DNA from: Bettongia penicillata ogilbyi
Taxonomy: Eukaryota > Chordata > Mammalia > Diprotodontia > Potoroidae
Direction: 5' to 3'
Length of the DNA: 64,000 bases
NCBI GenBank assembly: GCA_023548195.1
Contig: JAJHZJ010000252.1
Coordinates: forward strand, 3,619,341 to 3,683,340
Shown: positions 54,431-64,000 of the stretch, piece by piece
Layout of the letters: every line of letters begins with the position of its first letter
Position numbering within the stretch: the first letter of the stretch is position 1
Notes under the pieces: model-generated
What the model saw: only the letters and a program-made list of their open reading frames with translations
Told to the model about the DNA's origin: nothing
The model's database searches: none
Position numbers and translations under genes: made by a program

Positions 54431-55256
54431 TACCTTTTCACCAAGAAAATAACCTTCTATAGTCTTATTTTCCCCCTTTTTGAACATTTTCCCAGCCAAT
54501 TCCTTGACTTTTTAGCTCTTTATTAAGTGTAGGGCAAACTATCCCAAATTTCAGAGGTTTTTTGCAGCTGTTTTCAGAGATATCTCTAAGGATCTATAAG
54601 TTTTCAATTCCTCCAAAGTGGTATAATCAAGGGGCAGGTGTTTATTCCTCTCCTGGCCTGCACTCTGATTTGTGAGAAACCATGAGGACTCTTTTCTGCC
54701 CTGGGACTGTGAGTAGGATTCCCTCTCCACACCTGCCACAATCTGTACCACTTCAGTGCTCTTCCACAGCCAGAACTCAGGACTGAGACCCAGATCATCT
54801 GCTTGATTCCCCTACCATTTGTAGTCTGTGAGCTGCAGAAGCAGCCACATCTGCAGCAGTGGCTGCAGCCACCCTGGGGCTAGAACTGGGGCTGGACCAC
54901 ACTCCCCTCTCACCCAGGTGAGAGAGCTTTCTCACTGACTTTTGAAGCTGTCCTTTGCATTTGTGGGTTGAGAAATATGGAATCTGCAGCAGCTACCAGC
55001 AATTCAATACCCGGAGGCCTGCTGCAATTCTGTCTGTGCTGGAGCAGTGTGGGCCATACTTCACTTTGAGTCTGGTGTCAACCTTCCTGTTGGCCTTCCA
55101 GATTGCCTTGGGCTGGAAATCTGTTTCACCCTGTCATTCTGTGGCTCAGTTGCTCCAGAATTTGTTTAAAGTAATCTGTTATAGGTACACTGAGGGCCTT
55201 GGAGGGAGAGCTCAAGCAGATCTCTACTTCTACTCCATCATCTTGGAGTAGTCTCA

Positions 55257-55350
55257 ACAAACACTTATTAAATGTCTCCTATGTATCAGGTACTTTTCTA
55301 GGCACCAGGGATACAAATGTACAAAAGTGACAAAATTACTTTAAGTAACT
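55257..55350 (-). mobile_element. L2 LINE 3' end, right part
   Basis: 'acaaacacttattaaatgtc', 'ggtacttttctaggcaccag' continue the L2 terminus left of the HAL1-like element. Confidence 0.6.
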
Positions 55351-55719
55351 AATGCTAAAACTTTATATTTTAAGCTAACTTTAAATTAGTTCTTACGGAG
55401 CTGATGTTCAACTAGGGGTGTATAACGTGTTCACAAAAAAGCAAATACCAAGTTTTTTTGTTTTGGGTTTGTTTTTTTAACTGGACCTATGATTTCATCA
55501 GTATAGGGAGCTCCCCATTGAGGAACAACCTTTATAATAAAGACTGGCGTTTCCCTCTGCAGTTTCTAGTCTAAGAGAATTCTCTGGGTCTCTGAGAAGT
55601 AAAGTGACTTGTTCAGATTGTCACAAAATAGTAAAGTTAAGACTTTAGCCAGGTCTATTTAACTAGACCAGATCTCTGACACTGTCATAAAATAAATACA
55701 CAGTGAATGCTTCTTATAG
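55351..55719. other. unassigned interval
   Basis: Partly T-rich. 55580-55680 may be decayed MIR. Not secure. Confidence 0.4.
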
Positions 55720-56165
55720 GATGAGCCTTGAAGAAAGTTCCAGGATACAAAGAGAAGAAAGATTGTAATTCAGGCATAGGACATGGGATGCAAAGGTCCA
55801 GAGATAGAATATTATGTGTGAGAACAGATAGAAGACCAGGTTGGTTGGAGTCCACTGCCCACAAGGGGGAATAATATTTACAATCTGGAAAGATAATCTG
55901 GGACAATACTGCAAAAGGAATTTAAATGCCAAGTACAGAAGTTTGTGTTTTAACCTTAAAGCAATGGGGAGTCATTTCAGCTCGTTGAGCAGAGGAGTGA
56001 TGTGGTCAGACCTATGCTTTAAGAATGTCAATTTGTTAACTATGTGGAGGATAAATTGGAGAAGAGATTGGAGGCTGCAAGATAAATTAGGAGGCTACTG
56101 AAATTGTCTGTATGAGATGAAGACACTGGTTGCTGTGTGACTATAAAGAAAGAGACGAATGTGAG
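55720..56165 (-). mobile_element. L2 LINE, left part of a split copy
   Basis: Reversed coding words: 'aatgccaagtacagaagttt', 'gagtgatgtggtcagaccta', 'attaggaggctactgaaatt'. It resumes at 56482. Confidence 0.65.
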
Positions 56166-56481
56166 CAGGGGTGCACTGACGAATGTTTAACAATCAGCTT
56201 TCAGGGTATGTTATTCATCACACACTTTTAAGTTTAATCTGGGGAATAGACCTACTAGTGGCAAAAGGAAAAATTTAAAACTCACCTTTATTTAAAAACA
56301 AAGTCCAATTTGTATTGTTAGAATTTTTCTCTATCACCTTCTTAAACCTAGGCAATCAACAAAGCAATGAATCAAGATGTGACTTATAGCATTTGGAAAT
56401 TACAGAGGTAGAAATGTTCATATTGAAAATTTAGTGATTGGCTCTTGTGAATTAGTTTGAGCTGGCTTCAGCACACCACTG
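56166..56481 (+). mobile_element. hAT non-autonomous element, complete (ORSL/Arthur-like)
   Basis: It runs from CAGGGGTGCACTGA to TCAGCACACCACTG, a matched inverted terminus. The 8-bp flanks aatgtgag (56158-56165) and gatgtgaa (56482-56489) share the core ATGTGA. There is no transposase, so it was mobilised in trans. Sister copies lie at 12130 and 40269. Confidence 0.72.
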
Positions 56482-56720
56482 GATGTGAAAGATGTTGAAG
56501 AGGCAAAAACGACCACTGATCAGATATGAGAGATGGGGGAGAATAAAGAGTTAATTAAGGATGTTGTCTAGGCTGCCAATATTGAGTTAAGGGAAGAATG
56601 TTGATGTCCTCCAAAGAAATAGGGATGTTAAGAGGAGGGCTGGGTTTGGGGAGAAAGGTAATGAGTTCTTTTGGACATATTTAATTTTGATGTCTTGAGA
56701 AGAGTTTTAAAGTCTGGAAA
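56482..56720 (-). mobile_element. L2 LINE, right part of a split copy
   Basis: It continues the L2 after the hAT: 'gaagaggcaaaaacgaccac', 'gttcttttggacatatttaa', 'ttttgatgtcttgagaag'. Confidence 0.6.
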
Positions 56721-56849
56721 AATGGCAAGTGTTTATTGTTTATTATTATATAATGTTTCCTTGTCATTAAGTACCACTTATTGATTCTATTAAAAAAGAG
56801 AAATTCTATATGCCACATTTTATCATGTGTATCAGACATGGAAGACACC

Positions 56850-57025
56850 AAGGTCATCATCCACTGCATCCCGGTCATCGCCAGCCTTCTTTACTTTTAT
56901 CTTGTCATTGAACATTGACAACTTTGAGCAGTTCTGCCTTAAATCCAATTCACCCAGCAAGTCAATACATCAACCATGATGTCACTGGTCCTCTTCGAAA
57001 ACGAAGAACAGCAACAAATGAAAAC
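56850..57025 (+). mobile_element. MAR1-tail SINE copy without head
   Basis: 'catccactgcatcccggtca', 'tgccttaaatccaattcacc', 'atgatgtcactggtcctctt'. Confidence 0.68.
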
Positions 57026-57426
57026 AAAAGCCAAACAACAGAGATCTGCCCTCGTGAGGAATGAAGTCCGTTGTGCTGTCGCCTTATGACCTCAGTGAAA
57101 GACGGCGTGTTCAAAAGCAGGAGTTAACTAGTAGGTGGAGATTCTGAGTTCATTTTGACTGTAGAGGAGATGAGTAGCAGGGAAAAACATAGGGTCAGGA
57201 TTATATAATATACTTGGAGAGAGACTGTTGAGAGATGGAAGAAATGCATTCTCTAGAAGAGGCAGAGGACTGTAAGGAATTTGTCACTTCCTCCTCTTGG
57301 TCTTGAAAATGGGCATGGAGTGGGGAGGTAGGATGTGGAATGAGAGCTAGAGTAGCCAAGACTGCAGAGGGTGATTGGAGGGAAAAGTTAGGCCTGACTT
57401 AGTGAGCCAGCATTATATGCTTTGTA
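57026..57426. other. unassigned interval
   Basis: Purine-rich, perhaps part of an L2. Not secure. Confidence 0.35.
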
Positions 57427-57690
57427 AAGGGCAGCTAGGTGGTGAAGTGGGTAGGGCATCAGACCTGTGGTCAGGAAGACTCATCTTTCCAAGTTCAAAT
57501 CTGACCTCAGACATTTACTAGTGACCCTGGGCAAGTCACTTAACCCTGTTTGCCTCAGTTTCTTCATTTCTAAAACGAGGTGGAGAAGGAAATGGCACAC
57601 TACTCCAGTATTTTTATCAAGAAAATCCCAAACGGGATCACAGAGAGTCAGACTCAAGTCTTAGTCCTCTGAGAACCACTGAACAACAAT
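57427..57690 (+). mobile_element. WSINE1/MON1-type SINE
   Basis: A well-kept sense copy: 'gggcagctaggtggtgaagt', 'tgggcaagtcacttaaccct', 'caaacgggatcacagagagt', 'ccactgaacaacaatta'. Confidence 0.92.
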
Positions 57691-57714
57691 TAGTGAAAAA
57701 GCATTTCCAGCCTC

Positions 57715-57870
57715 GTAAGATAGGTAATATCAAGATTATTATTTTCATTTTACAGATTAGGAAATTGAGGTTTGAAGAGGCTTAAATAACTTGCCTGTGA
57801 TCACACAGAAAGCATCAGAACTCAGGCTTAAACCCTGATCTTTTGACTTTTAAATCAAGAGTTCTTTCCA
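57715..57870 (-). mobile_element. MIR-type SINE fragment
   Basis: 'ttattattttcattttacag', 'aataacttgcctgtgatcac', 'caagagttctttcca'. Confidence 0.65.
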
Positions 57871-57894
57871 CAAACCCTGCCTGCTTATCATTAA

Positions 57895-58025
57895 TCACTA
57901 GCTCAGTCACTTACTACCTGGGTGACCTTAGGAAGCTCACTGAACATCTTTGAGACTCAGAATGAGAATGGGCCAGAGGTGCTCCTTTAAGGACTCTTCA
58001 AGATCTTAAAACTTTGATCCTAGCA
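57895..58025 (+). mobile_element. MIR-type SINE fragment
   Basis: 'ctcagtcacttactacctgg', 'gaatgggccagaggtgctcc', 'ttaaaactttgatcctag'. Confidence 0.5.
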
Positions 58026-58069
58026 GGAATGACAATTACACTTTTAACATAGACCTCTAATATTGTTCA

Positions 58070-58320
58070 GCTGGTTCTCACCTCCCCCCACACACACTTT
58101 CTCCAAGCCCACTGAGGCAAGCATGAATTTTGTGTTCCAGGATGGTGCCTGGAGGAGAGCTGCTTCCCAGGGGAAGCCGGGCAGCTGTAACACTGCCTCA
58201 CAAAAAGATTTTAGGACAGGAAGGGAGGGGGCACAGTTTGAAGTTGCAGTAAAGATTTAAGAAAACACAGTACAATTACCCTAATGACAGCTGTACAAAT
58301 CGCTAAAACCACCCCTCAAA
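58070..58320. promoter_or_regulatory. candidate conserved non-coding element
   Basis: Low-repeat block. It includes 'ctaatgacagctgtac', whose TGACAGCTGT (58285-58294) is a TGIF/MEIS-type palindrome core. Texture and motif only. Confidence 0.35.
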
Positions 58321-58429
58321 TCCCCTGCTGCCACACCAAGCCAAAACAGCAGAAATGCCTATACACACATCTGGTTTCTGCTCTACCTTTGGAAATGGTC
58401 TCCCTGGGAAAACAGAGTGTGAGAGAGGG

Positions 58430-58540
58430 AACAGAAGGGGAAGAGAGGGAGAGGGAGAAGAAGAGGGAGAGGGAGAGCGAGAGGGAGAGGGAGAGGGAGA
58501 GGGAGAGAGAGAGGGAGAAGGAGAGGAAGAGGTACAGAGC
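58430..58540 (+). repeat. (GGGAGA)n purine microsatellite
   Basis: GGGAGA and GAGAGG units, giving false Glu-Arg-Gly frames. Confidence 0.95.
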
Positions 58541-58694
58541 TATGTTTAAAGGGTGTCTGAAATATTGGCACTCGCTAAGTCAGGGGGAGGTCTCATTCTT
58601 AGTGTAATACCTTTCGGAAGAAAGCTTATACCAAGCATAAGATATAGGACTCAAATAATAACTTCAACACCCCATTCCACCCTGTTCTACCCCC

Positions 58695-58850
58695 CTTTTA
58701 TTTTCCTGATGAGGAAACAGAGAAGTTTGGGGATTTGCCTGAAGTCATAAAACCCTGGCACATCTTGCTACAAGATAGGAAATAGGGCAGCCAAGATTCA
58801 AATCCAGGTCCCCTGTTTGCAAACCCAATACTCTTCGCTAATACTTCTTC
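58695..58850 (-). mobile_element. MIR-type SINE fragment
   Basis: 'tgatgaggaaacagagaagt', 'gattcaaatccaggtcccct'. Confidence 0.6.
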
Positions 58851-58959
58851 CTCTCATGTCAGTGTGTGTTCGACTTGCTATCAATGGTTAAGAAAAACCC
58901 TATCTACCCATCTCCTCTTGTCTGCCCCATCCTCTCTTAGCTATCATTGACTTTTTTTT

Positions 58960-59216
58960 TTATGGTTGAGTCATTTCAGTTGTGTCTGACTCTTTAAAAC
59001 CTTATTTGATGTTTCCAGGGTTTTATTTGACAAAGACACTGGAGTGGTTTGACATTGCCTTCTCCAGTTCATTTTACAAATGAGGAAACTGAGGTAGACA
59101 GGTTGAAGTGACTTTCCCAGGGTCACACAGCTAGTAAGTGTTTGAGACTGGATTTGAGCTCAGATCTTCCTAACTTCAGGTCTGGTGCTCTATCCACTGA
59201 GCTACCCAGCTGCCCT
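58960..59216 (-). mobile_element. WSINE1/MON1-type SINE
   Basis: 'ttgagtcatttcagttgtgt', 'aatgaggaaactgaggtaga', 'ttcccagggtcacacagcta', 'gagctacccagctgccct'. Confidence 0.9.
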
Positions 59217-59317
59217 AATTAAGTGTTTAGGAGACCATTAATAAAAGTCACATGGGGGATGTGTGACATGTCAACAGCTCATAGATGAATTACTCTGTTC
59301 TCCTGTCTGCTAGCTGT

Positions 59318-59562
59318 GATACAGCTCTGGGCCTCAAGTCAGGGATGCCTGAGTTCAAGTCAGACCTCTTATATTTACTAGCTGTGTGATGTTGAGCAAG
59401 TCACTTTACCTTTGTCTGCCTCAGTTTCCTCAGTTGTAAAATAAGACTAATAACAGCATCTACCACCCAGGGTTGTTGTTGAGATAGAACATTTGCAAAG
59501 TGCTCAGCACAATGTCTGGCACATAGTTTGACTCTTAATAAATGTCTGTTTCCTTCCTTCGT
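59318..59562 (+). mobile_element. MIR SINE
   Basis: 'tgagttcaagtcagacctct', 'ctcagtttcctcagttgtaa', 'cacaatgtctggcacatagt', 'tcttaataaatgtctg'. Confidence 0.82.
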
Positions 59563-60084
59563 TCAGAGTTCCAAGAATTACTGACACCTCATTATCTGAT
59601 TTTCTAAAAGCACATTTTTGGCTGGTAAGCTATATCACACTTTCTATGCATGCGTGGGGCTTTTTGTTGTTATTCCTTTAGAATTGTTCTCTAGATCTTT
59701 CATGTATGGAAAATATCTAGATTCTTAGTTAATACTATTTCTTATATATATATATATTTTTTATATATATAATTAATCTATTTCTTATGAGTCGTTCATG
59801 GTATCTGCTACCATCCTGGGAACGGAGTTATATATTTAATCATATCCTTATTAAATATTAGAATGAGAAGGAAACAGAAGGAATGGAAGTCCAGAGAAGT
59901 AATATCACTTCCTTCAGTTCACACAGCAATTACTATCAGTAATTTTTATTAATTAGTAATTACTATTAGTAGTAGTAATAACCAGGAAGTATAATGATCT
60001 TCCCATTATACCATTTATATTATACCACATACTAGTTATTCTATCCTATGTCAGAATACTTCAGATTAGAGCTATTTAAAGAAA
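59563..60084. other. AT-rich unassigned interval
   Basis: It holds a TA microsatellite at 59742-59775 and a possible decayed MIR at 59860-60000. No gene is visible. Confidence 0.4.
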
Positions 60085-60895
60085 TATAAATCACAACTAT
60101 CCTGAGGCTTCACCTCACACGCTGCAAATTGATAAGATAACAAAAGTGGGAATAATAAACTTCGGAGGGATTGTGGGAAGATAGGGATTGCTAGTGCATT
60201 GCTGGTGGAACTTTAAGACAGTATAACCATTTGGGAAGGCAATTTGGGATTAAGCAAATAATATTAATGCATGCCCAGAAATTCCATTATTAGGCATATA
60301 CTCCACCAAGGTCATTGATAAGGAGAAAGTCCTTTGTACCCTTTATATGTACTAAAATATTTAGAGCAGCACATTTTGTGGTTGCAAAGAACTGGAAAAA
60401 AAAATATGACTGATTTGGAAATGGCAAAACGAATTGTGATGCTTGAATGTAATGGAATATTACAGTGTTGCAAGAAATGATGAATACGTTGAATACAGAG
60501 AAGCATTGAAAGATCTACATGAACTGATGCACAGTGAAGTAGGTAGAATCAAGAAACAGTACATACAATGACTACACCAATTGAAATGGAAAGAAAAATC
60601 ATAAATTAATAGAAAGTGAATGTTGCAAAATTACAGAGAGTTTTATGAACTCAAAGAAGAGAAATGAAAAGACATCCCACTTCAATCCTTTGCAGAAGTG
60701 GGAAATCCACAGTGTAGGATATTGTATATATTTTCAGACTTTTTCAATGTAATGTATTATTTTACTGATTCTTTATTTTCCTATTTGTCTTTTAAAATAT
60801 TCTTTGCTTTATGGGATTACTCTTTCAGAAGAACAAGTGGATGAATACTGAGGAAAAAAATATGTGATGTAAAAAACCCCTACCAATAAACATTT
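60085..60895 (+). mobile_element. L1 3' end
   Basis: Sense ORF2 end and 3' UTR: 'gctagtgcattgctggtgga', 'ccagaaattccattattagg', 'aaatatttagagcagcacat', 'gcttgaatgtaatggaatat', 'gaactgatgcacagtgaagt'. 5'-truncated and frames broken. Confidence 0.8.
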
Positions 60896-61158
60896 ATTTT
60901 AAAAATTGAAAAATAATAGAAATTATACCATACAGATCAAGCTATATGATTTTTTTATCCAAGGTCAAATAACTAGCTAAATGACTGTTGAATAAATGAA
61001 TAAACCTATTGTTAGAGCCACCCTCCCCTTTTCTGAAGTTTCCAGTACCACTTTTGGTACAAAATGGAAGCGTAGAAGCGAGACAACCAGTCTTACTATG
61101 CTGACTGTACTTTCTGTCCCTTTGAGTACCCCCAGAGGGAAGGTAGTGACAATAGTAA

Positions 61159-61232
61159 TAGTAATTATATATTATGTTATATAATAATTACTATTATATA
61201 CTATGTTATATAATAATAATTACTATTATATA
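61159..61232 (+). repeat. AT-rich palindrome with tandem copy
   Basis: TAGTAATTAT (61159-61168) pairs exactly with ATAATTACTA (61184-61193). A 30-bp unit at 61171-61200 recurs at 61201-61232 with small changes. Confidence 0.85.
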
Positions 61233-61437
61233 GCATTTTAGGGTTTTACAGATCACTGTACAAATATTTTCTCAAATGTCCTCACAGTAACCCTAGGAGG
61301 TAGGTGCTGCTATTATGTCCGTATTACAGATAAGGAAAACTGAAGTTGAGAGGAATTAAGTGACTTGTCCAGAAGTTTCTTAAACCAAGGTGTTCCTGAC
61401 TCCAAGTCGAGTGTTTAATGCCTTGAGCCATCTAGTA
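61233..61437 (-). mobile_element. MIR SINE fragment
   Basis: 'taaccctaggaggtaggtgc', 'ttacagataaggaaaactga', 'gacttgtccagaagtttctt', 'gccttgagccatct'. Confidence 0.7.
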
Positions 61438-61494
61438 CAAAGAGACAGATGGAAATGAGACTATCTTAATCTTTAAGTGCTTGATAGGAGGGAT

Positions 61495-61505
61495 ACTTAT
61501 ATATC

Positions 61506-61568
<63 letters not shown>

Positions 61569-61855
61569 CTATCTATCTCTATCTATCTCTATCTATATCT
61601 ATCTATCTATATCTATCTATATCTATCATCTATCTATATCTATCTATCTATGTCTATCTATCTATATCTATCATCTATCTATCTATCTATCTATCTCTAT
61701 CTATCTCTATCTATCTCTATCTATCTATCTATCTATATCTATCTATCTATATCTATCATCTATCTATCTATATCTATCATCTATCTATCATCTATCTATC
61801 TATATCTATCTATCTATCATCTATCTATCTATCTATCTATCTATCTATATCTATC

Positions 61856-61912
<57 letters not shown>

Positions 61913-61918
61913 ATAAAT
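61495..61918 (+). repeat. (CTAT)n microsatellite
   Basis: About 420 bp of CTAT units with CATC and CTCTAT interruptions. Ser-Ile-Tyr-Leu frames of up to 158 codons are artefacts. Confidence 0.98.
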
Positions 61919-62324
61919 ATGTACACTCCATGGCAGAGAAGGAACTAGCATAGGGCCATTCTTCAGGTTTGCTTATTAGTCACTAATGCATTATTCAGAG
62001 GGCATCCTTGCCATGTAGGCATGACATCTGGGACTAATCCAGAATCTGCACAGGGTTGGCATTCAAGGAAGAAGCTAACGCAAGCCTTCCTTCTGCCTCC
62101 ATAGAGAAAACTTGACTCAAGACTTTGTCCTTTCCAATTCTTCGCCCCTTCCGCCTTCCATTACCCTCTCTGGGGTTAAGTTCCTCCTCCTTCTAGATGT
62201 CTTCTTCTCATATTCCTAACATCTTCTGGTGCTCATTGAAAACTAACTTTATCCTGAAGTTGGCACATTTCTTGGCACCCTCTCCAAGGCTGACTGTTCC
62301 TTTGCTTACACCCCCTGATGTGTT
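61919..62324. other. unassigned interval
   Basis: Unique-looking, with no repeat or gene recognised. Confidence 0.4.
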
Positions 62325-62353
62325 GTTGTATGTGTGTGTGTGTGTATGTATGA

Positions 62354-62407
<54 letters not shown>

Positions 62408-62580
62408 AAGGGGGAGAGGGAGAGGTAAAAGAAGAAGGAGGAGGGGAAGAAGAGAGAATAGAGAAAAGGTTAAAGGAGAGGAGAAAGAGAGAGAAGAATT
62501 AGAGAGAGAAAAGGAGAGAGGGGGAGAGAGAAGGAGAGGGGCAGAGAGAGAAGGAGAGAGGGAGAGAGAAAGATGGCATA
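62325..62580 (+). repeat. (GT)n then (GA)n microsatellite
   Basis: A short GT run, a clean AG run at about 62359-62402, then a degenerate purine tract. Confidence 0.95.
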
Positions 62581-62924
62581 CTATTTGTACTACAATCCTA
62601 CTTTCAGACTTTGCCTTTGCAAATATTACCCAAGCAAATATCTCTCCTCCTTTAACATCATTCCAACTTCTCCAGATTGTTGTAGAAGAGATTCTTTTTT
62701 TTCCCAAATAAGTTCAATACCTATCTTACAATTTTTTTCCTCTAACTCAACTTGACCCTTTCAAACACCTGGGCTTCCCACTTCTTTAGCCCTCTTTGCT
62801 TGTTGTACCACATTTCTATAACCTGGAAAGGCAAATGGACCTTTTTTCCCTAGGATGCCTAATTATGTGGGTGCCATGTTTAGAGGGTGTTGATGCCCTT
62901 GAAGTCTTTTAGTGACTTGGAAAC
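62581..62924. other. unassigned interval
   Basis: No element recognised. Confidence 0.4.
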
Positions 62925-63080
62925 GACAGAGAAATAAAGCCAGAAGGGATCTTACAGGACATTTAGTTCAACCCTCCCCCTCATTGTACAGATGAGGAAA
63001 CTGAGGATCTCAGAGGCTGAGTTGCTTAAAATTATACAAGTAGCAAGCATCGGAGTCAAGATTTGAACTTAGATCCTGTG
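62925..63080 (-). mobile_element. MIR-type SINE
   Basis: 'ttacaggacatttagttcaa', 'gtacagatgaggaaactgag', 'agatttgaacttagatcctg'. Confidence 0.65.
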
Positions 63081-63649
63081 AGAACCAGCTTCCTAGCTTC
63101 CTATTTAATAGTTGTTAAAATAGGAAGCTACCAGATGGCATGTTGGGGTAAGCCCTGCCTTCCACCAAGGGGCATGGGCTACATCTCTCTGTCCAGAGGT
63201 CCCTATCTCCTGGCCACATGGTAAAGTAAGGCCCCTTCTCTCACTCAATTGACAGAGACTTTCATATCAGTTGCCTCACATGTATGTGGTTTGTGAAACT
63301 TATCCCAAGCACAAAACATTCAATGACTGCTCTGCTTAACTCAACCACAGACATTAACATAAGACCTCAGACTTGGGGCCAAAAGGAAATTTGGCAAGAC
63401 CTAAGAGACATCAAGTCAAGTCAAATGAACACTGGAACCCATAGTTCATGTAGCTTACTTACTAATGCTTGGTGAAGCTGGCCCAGACTGTCATTTCTAT
63501 GACACTATTCATTAGGGAGAAAACAGATGAAAACTTTTGGGGAAAAACTGTATATCACTGAAGACATTTTGTCCCTCTTCAAGGGTTGCACTGAATTTGA
63601 AGGGGAAAAAAATCCCCAAATTTCTCATTCCTTTAGAGAAGAATCCCAC
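63081..63649. other. unassigned interval
   Basis: No repeat or gene recognised. A short match to a mitochondrial tRNA start near 63440 is probably chance. Confidence 0.4.
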
Positions 63650-63860
63650 AACTGGGCAAAACTTCTTCCAGCTGATGCCAAAACTGCTGTTTAATTGCCT
63701 TACTATTGAAATACAGGGTGTACGTGAGCTGTGGGAGCTGGGAGGCTGTGTGTTTGCCATTAAGGGACTCTCTGCATATTAGGGGCTAATTGCCTATTGT
63801 GATTTCACTGGTTCTTTCTAAATGACCTATGATCCCCTAAGGAACAATGCCAGGTGAAGT
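63650..63860. promoter_or_regulatory. candidate conserved non-coding element
   Basis: Low-repeat block with 'gctgtttaattgccttacta', 'ttgccattaagggactctct' and 'gctaattgcctattgtgatt'. The homeodomain and SOX-type words and lack of repeats suggest regulation. Not tested. Confidence 0.35.
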
Positions 63861-64000
63861 CTATTATGGAGAAGCCTAAGGAAGGCCCCAGGAGGTAGGA
63901 AAATGACTGGCACTTAGCCAGAAGGCTTGTCTGGCTGTAGAAGGAAGTTGCTCTGACTCCCCGAAGACTTGGGATGGGAAGGCTGCCTCCCAGAATCTCT

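Larger units (their letters stand above)
52290..55256 (-). mobile_element. HAL1-like half-L1, near full length
   Basis: A 3-kb antisense element. Its 5' end is at 55256 (reverse reads 'ctccaagatgatggagtag', the usual L1/HAL1 start). It has about 0.8 kb of 5' UTR, an ORF1-type region at about 53330-54430, and a 1-kb 3' UTR with no reverse transcriptase. Flanks 52277-52289 and 55257-55269 match at 11 of 13, a target duplication inside an L2 end. The 3' UTR matches a second copy at 20772-21482. An internally deleted L1 is the alternative. Confidence 0.65.

Noticed and set aside
61477..61953. 158-codon plus-strand frame
   Set aside because: It is a Ser-Ile-Tyr-Leu repeat from the CTAT microsatellite.
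63162..63175. CTCF-like motif CCACCAAGGGGCAT
   Set aside because: Two mismatches to the core consensus, one at a strongly constrained G, so it is too weak to call.
63438..63480. Possible nuclear copy of mitochondrial DNA near 'catgtagcttacttacta'
   Set aside because: The resemblance to the start of mitochondrial tRNA-Phe covers about 20 bases. Neither the downstream tRNA arm nor flanking 12S sequence follows.

Overview
The window is non-coding DNA from a marsupial nuclear genome. The assignment rests on dense copies of marsupial-type SINEs: nine WSINE1/MON1-like copies and two complete MAR1-like copies plus many copies of the MAR1 tail. It also holds L1 3' ends of the type seen in opossum and wallaby, old L2 and MIR, RTE-clade LINE fragments, a HAL1-like half-L1, and hAT MITEs resembling OposCharlie3. 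The species cannot be told from the sequence alone. No open reading frame looks like an exon of a known host protein; the only protein signatures are decayed transposon proteins. I found no prokaryotic or viral gene system, no CRISPR array, and no rRNA or tRNA gene. Family names are recalled from general knowledge and were not searched.

Layout. 1-700: old L2 and MIR. 720-1150: long CT microsatellite. 1195-2180: the most promising functional block, a low-repeat segment running into a CpG island, with an RFX-type X-box and a good splice donor. 2185-13250: old repeats, including an L1 nested in an L2, an LTR candidate with a primer-binding-like site, a hAT MITE, an RTE endonuclease remnant, and an L2 broken by another hAT element. 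13250-17800: nested L2, L1 (with a 5' inversion) and SINEs, plus a 265-bp CCTT tract. 17850-20770: mostly unassigned. 20772-22640: HAL1-type 3' UTR, then an L1 carrying two SINEs. 22650-31660: L2, LTR-like direct repeats, antisense L1 blocks, and MAR1 inside MIR inside L2. 31660-40270: sparse old repeats, one spliceable-looking open segment, and a low-repeat block with two adjacent hairpins. 40269-47360: hAT elements, a solo-LTR candidate, an antisense L1, an RTE reverse-transcriptase tail, and microsatellites. 47995-49930: two low-repeat candidate conserved elements, one with a perfect X-box palindrome. 50325-57700: MIR, L2, a near-full-length HAL1-like element inside an L2, and a hAT element inside another L2. 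57700-64000: MIR, WSINE1, L1, long microsatellites and a final low-repeat block.

The parts relate as a stratigraphy: L2 and MIR are oldest, L1, HAL1, RTE and hAT came later, and WSINE1 and MAR1 are often youngest. Target-site duplications at several junctions support this order. The low-repeat blocks (about 1195-2180, 2440-2780, 39885-40115, 47995-48420, 49725-49930, 58070-58320, 63650-63860) are the best candidates for regulatory DNA. Their conservation is inferred from texture (no recognised repeat, balanced composition, homeodomain, RFX or TGIF-like motifs), not from any alignment. Transposon boundaries are read by eye and may be off by 10-30 bp.
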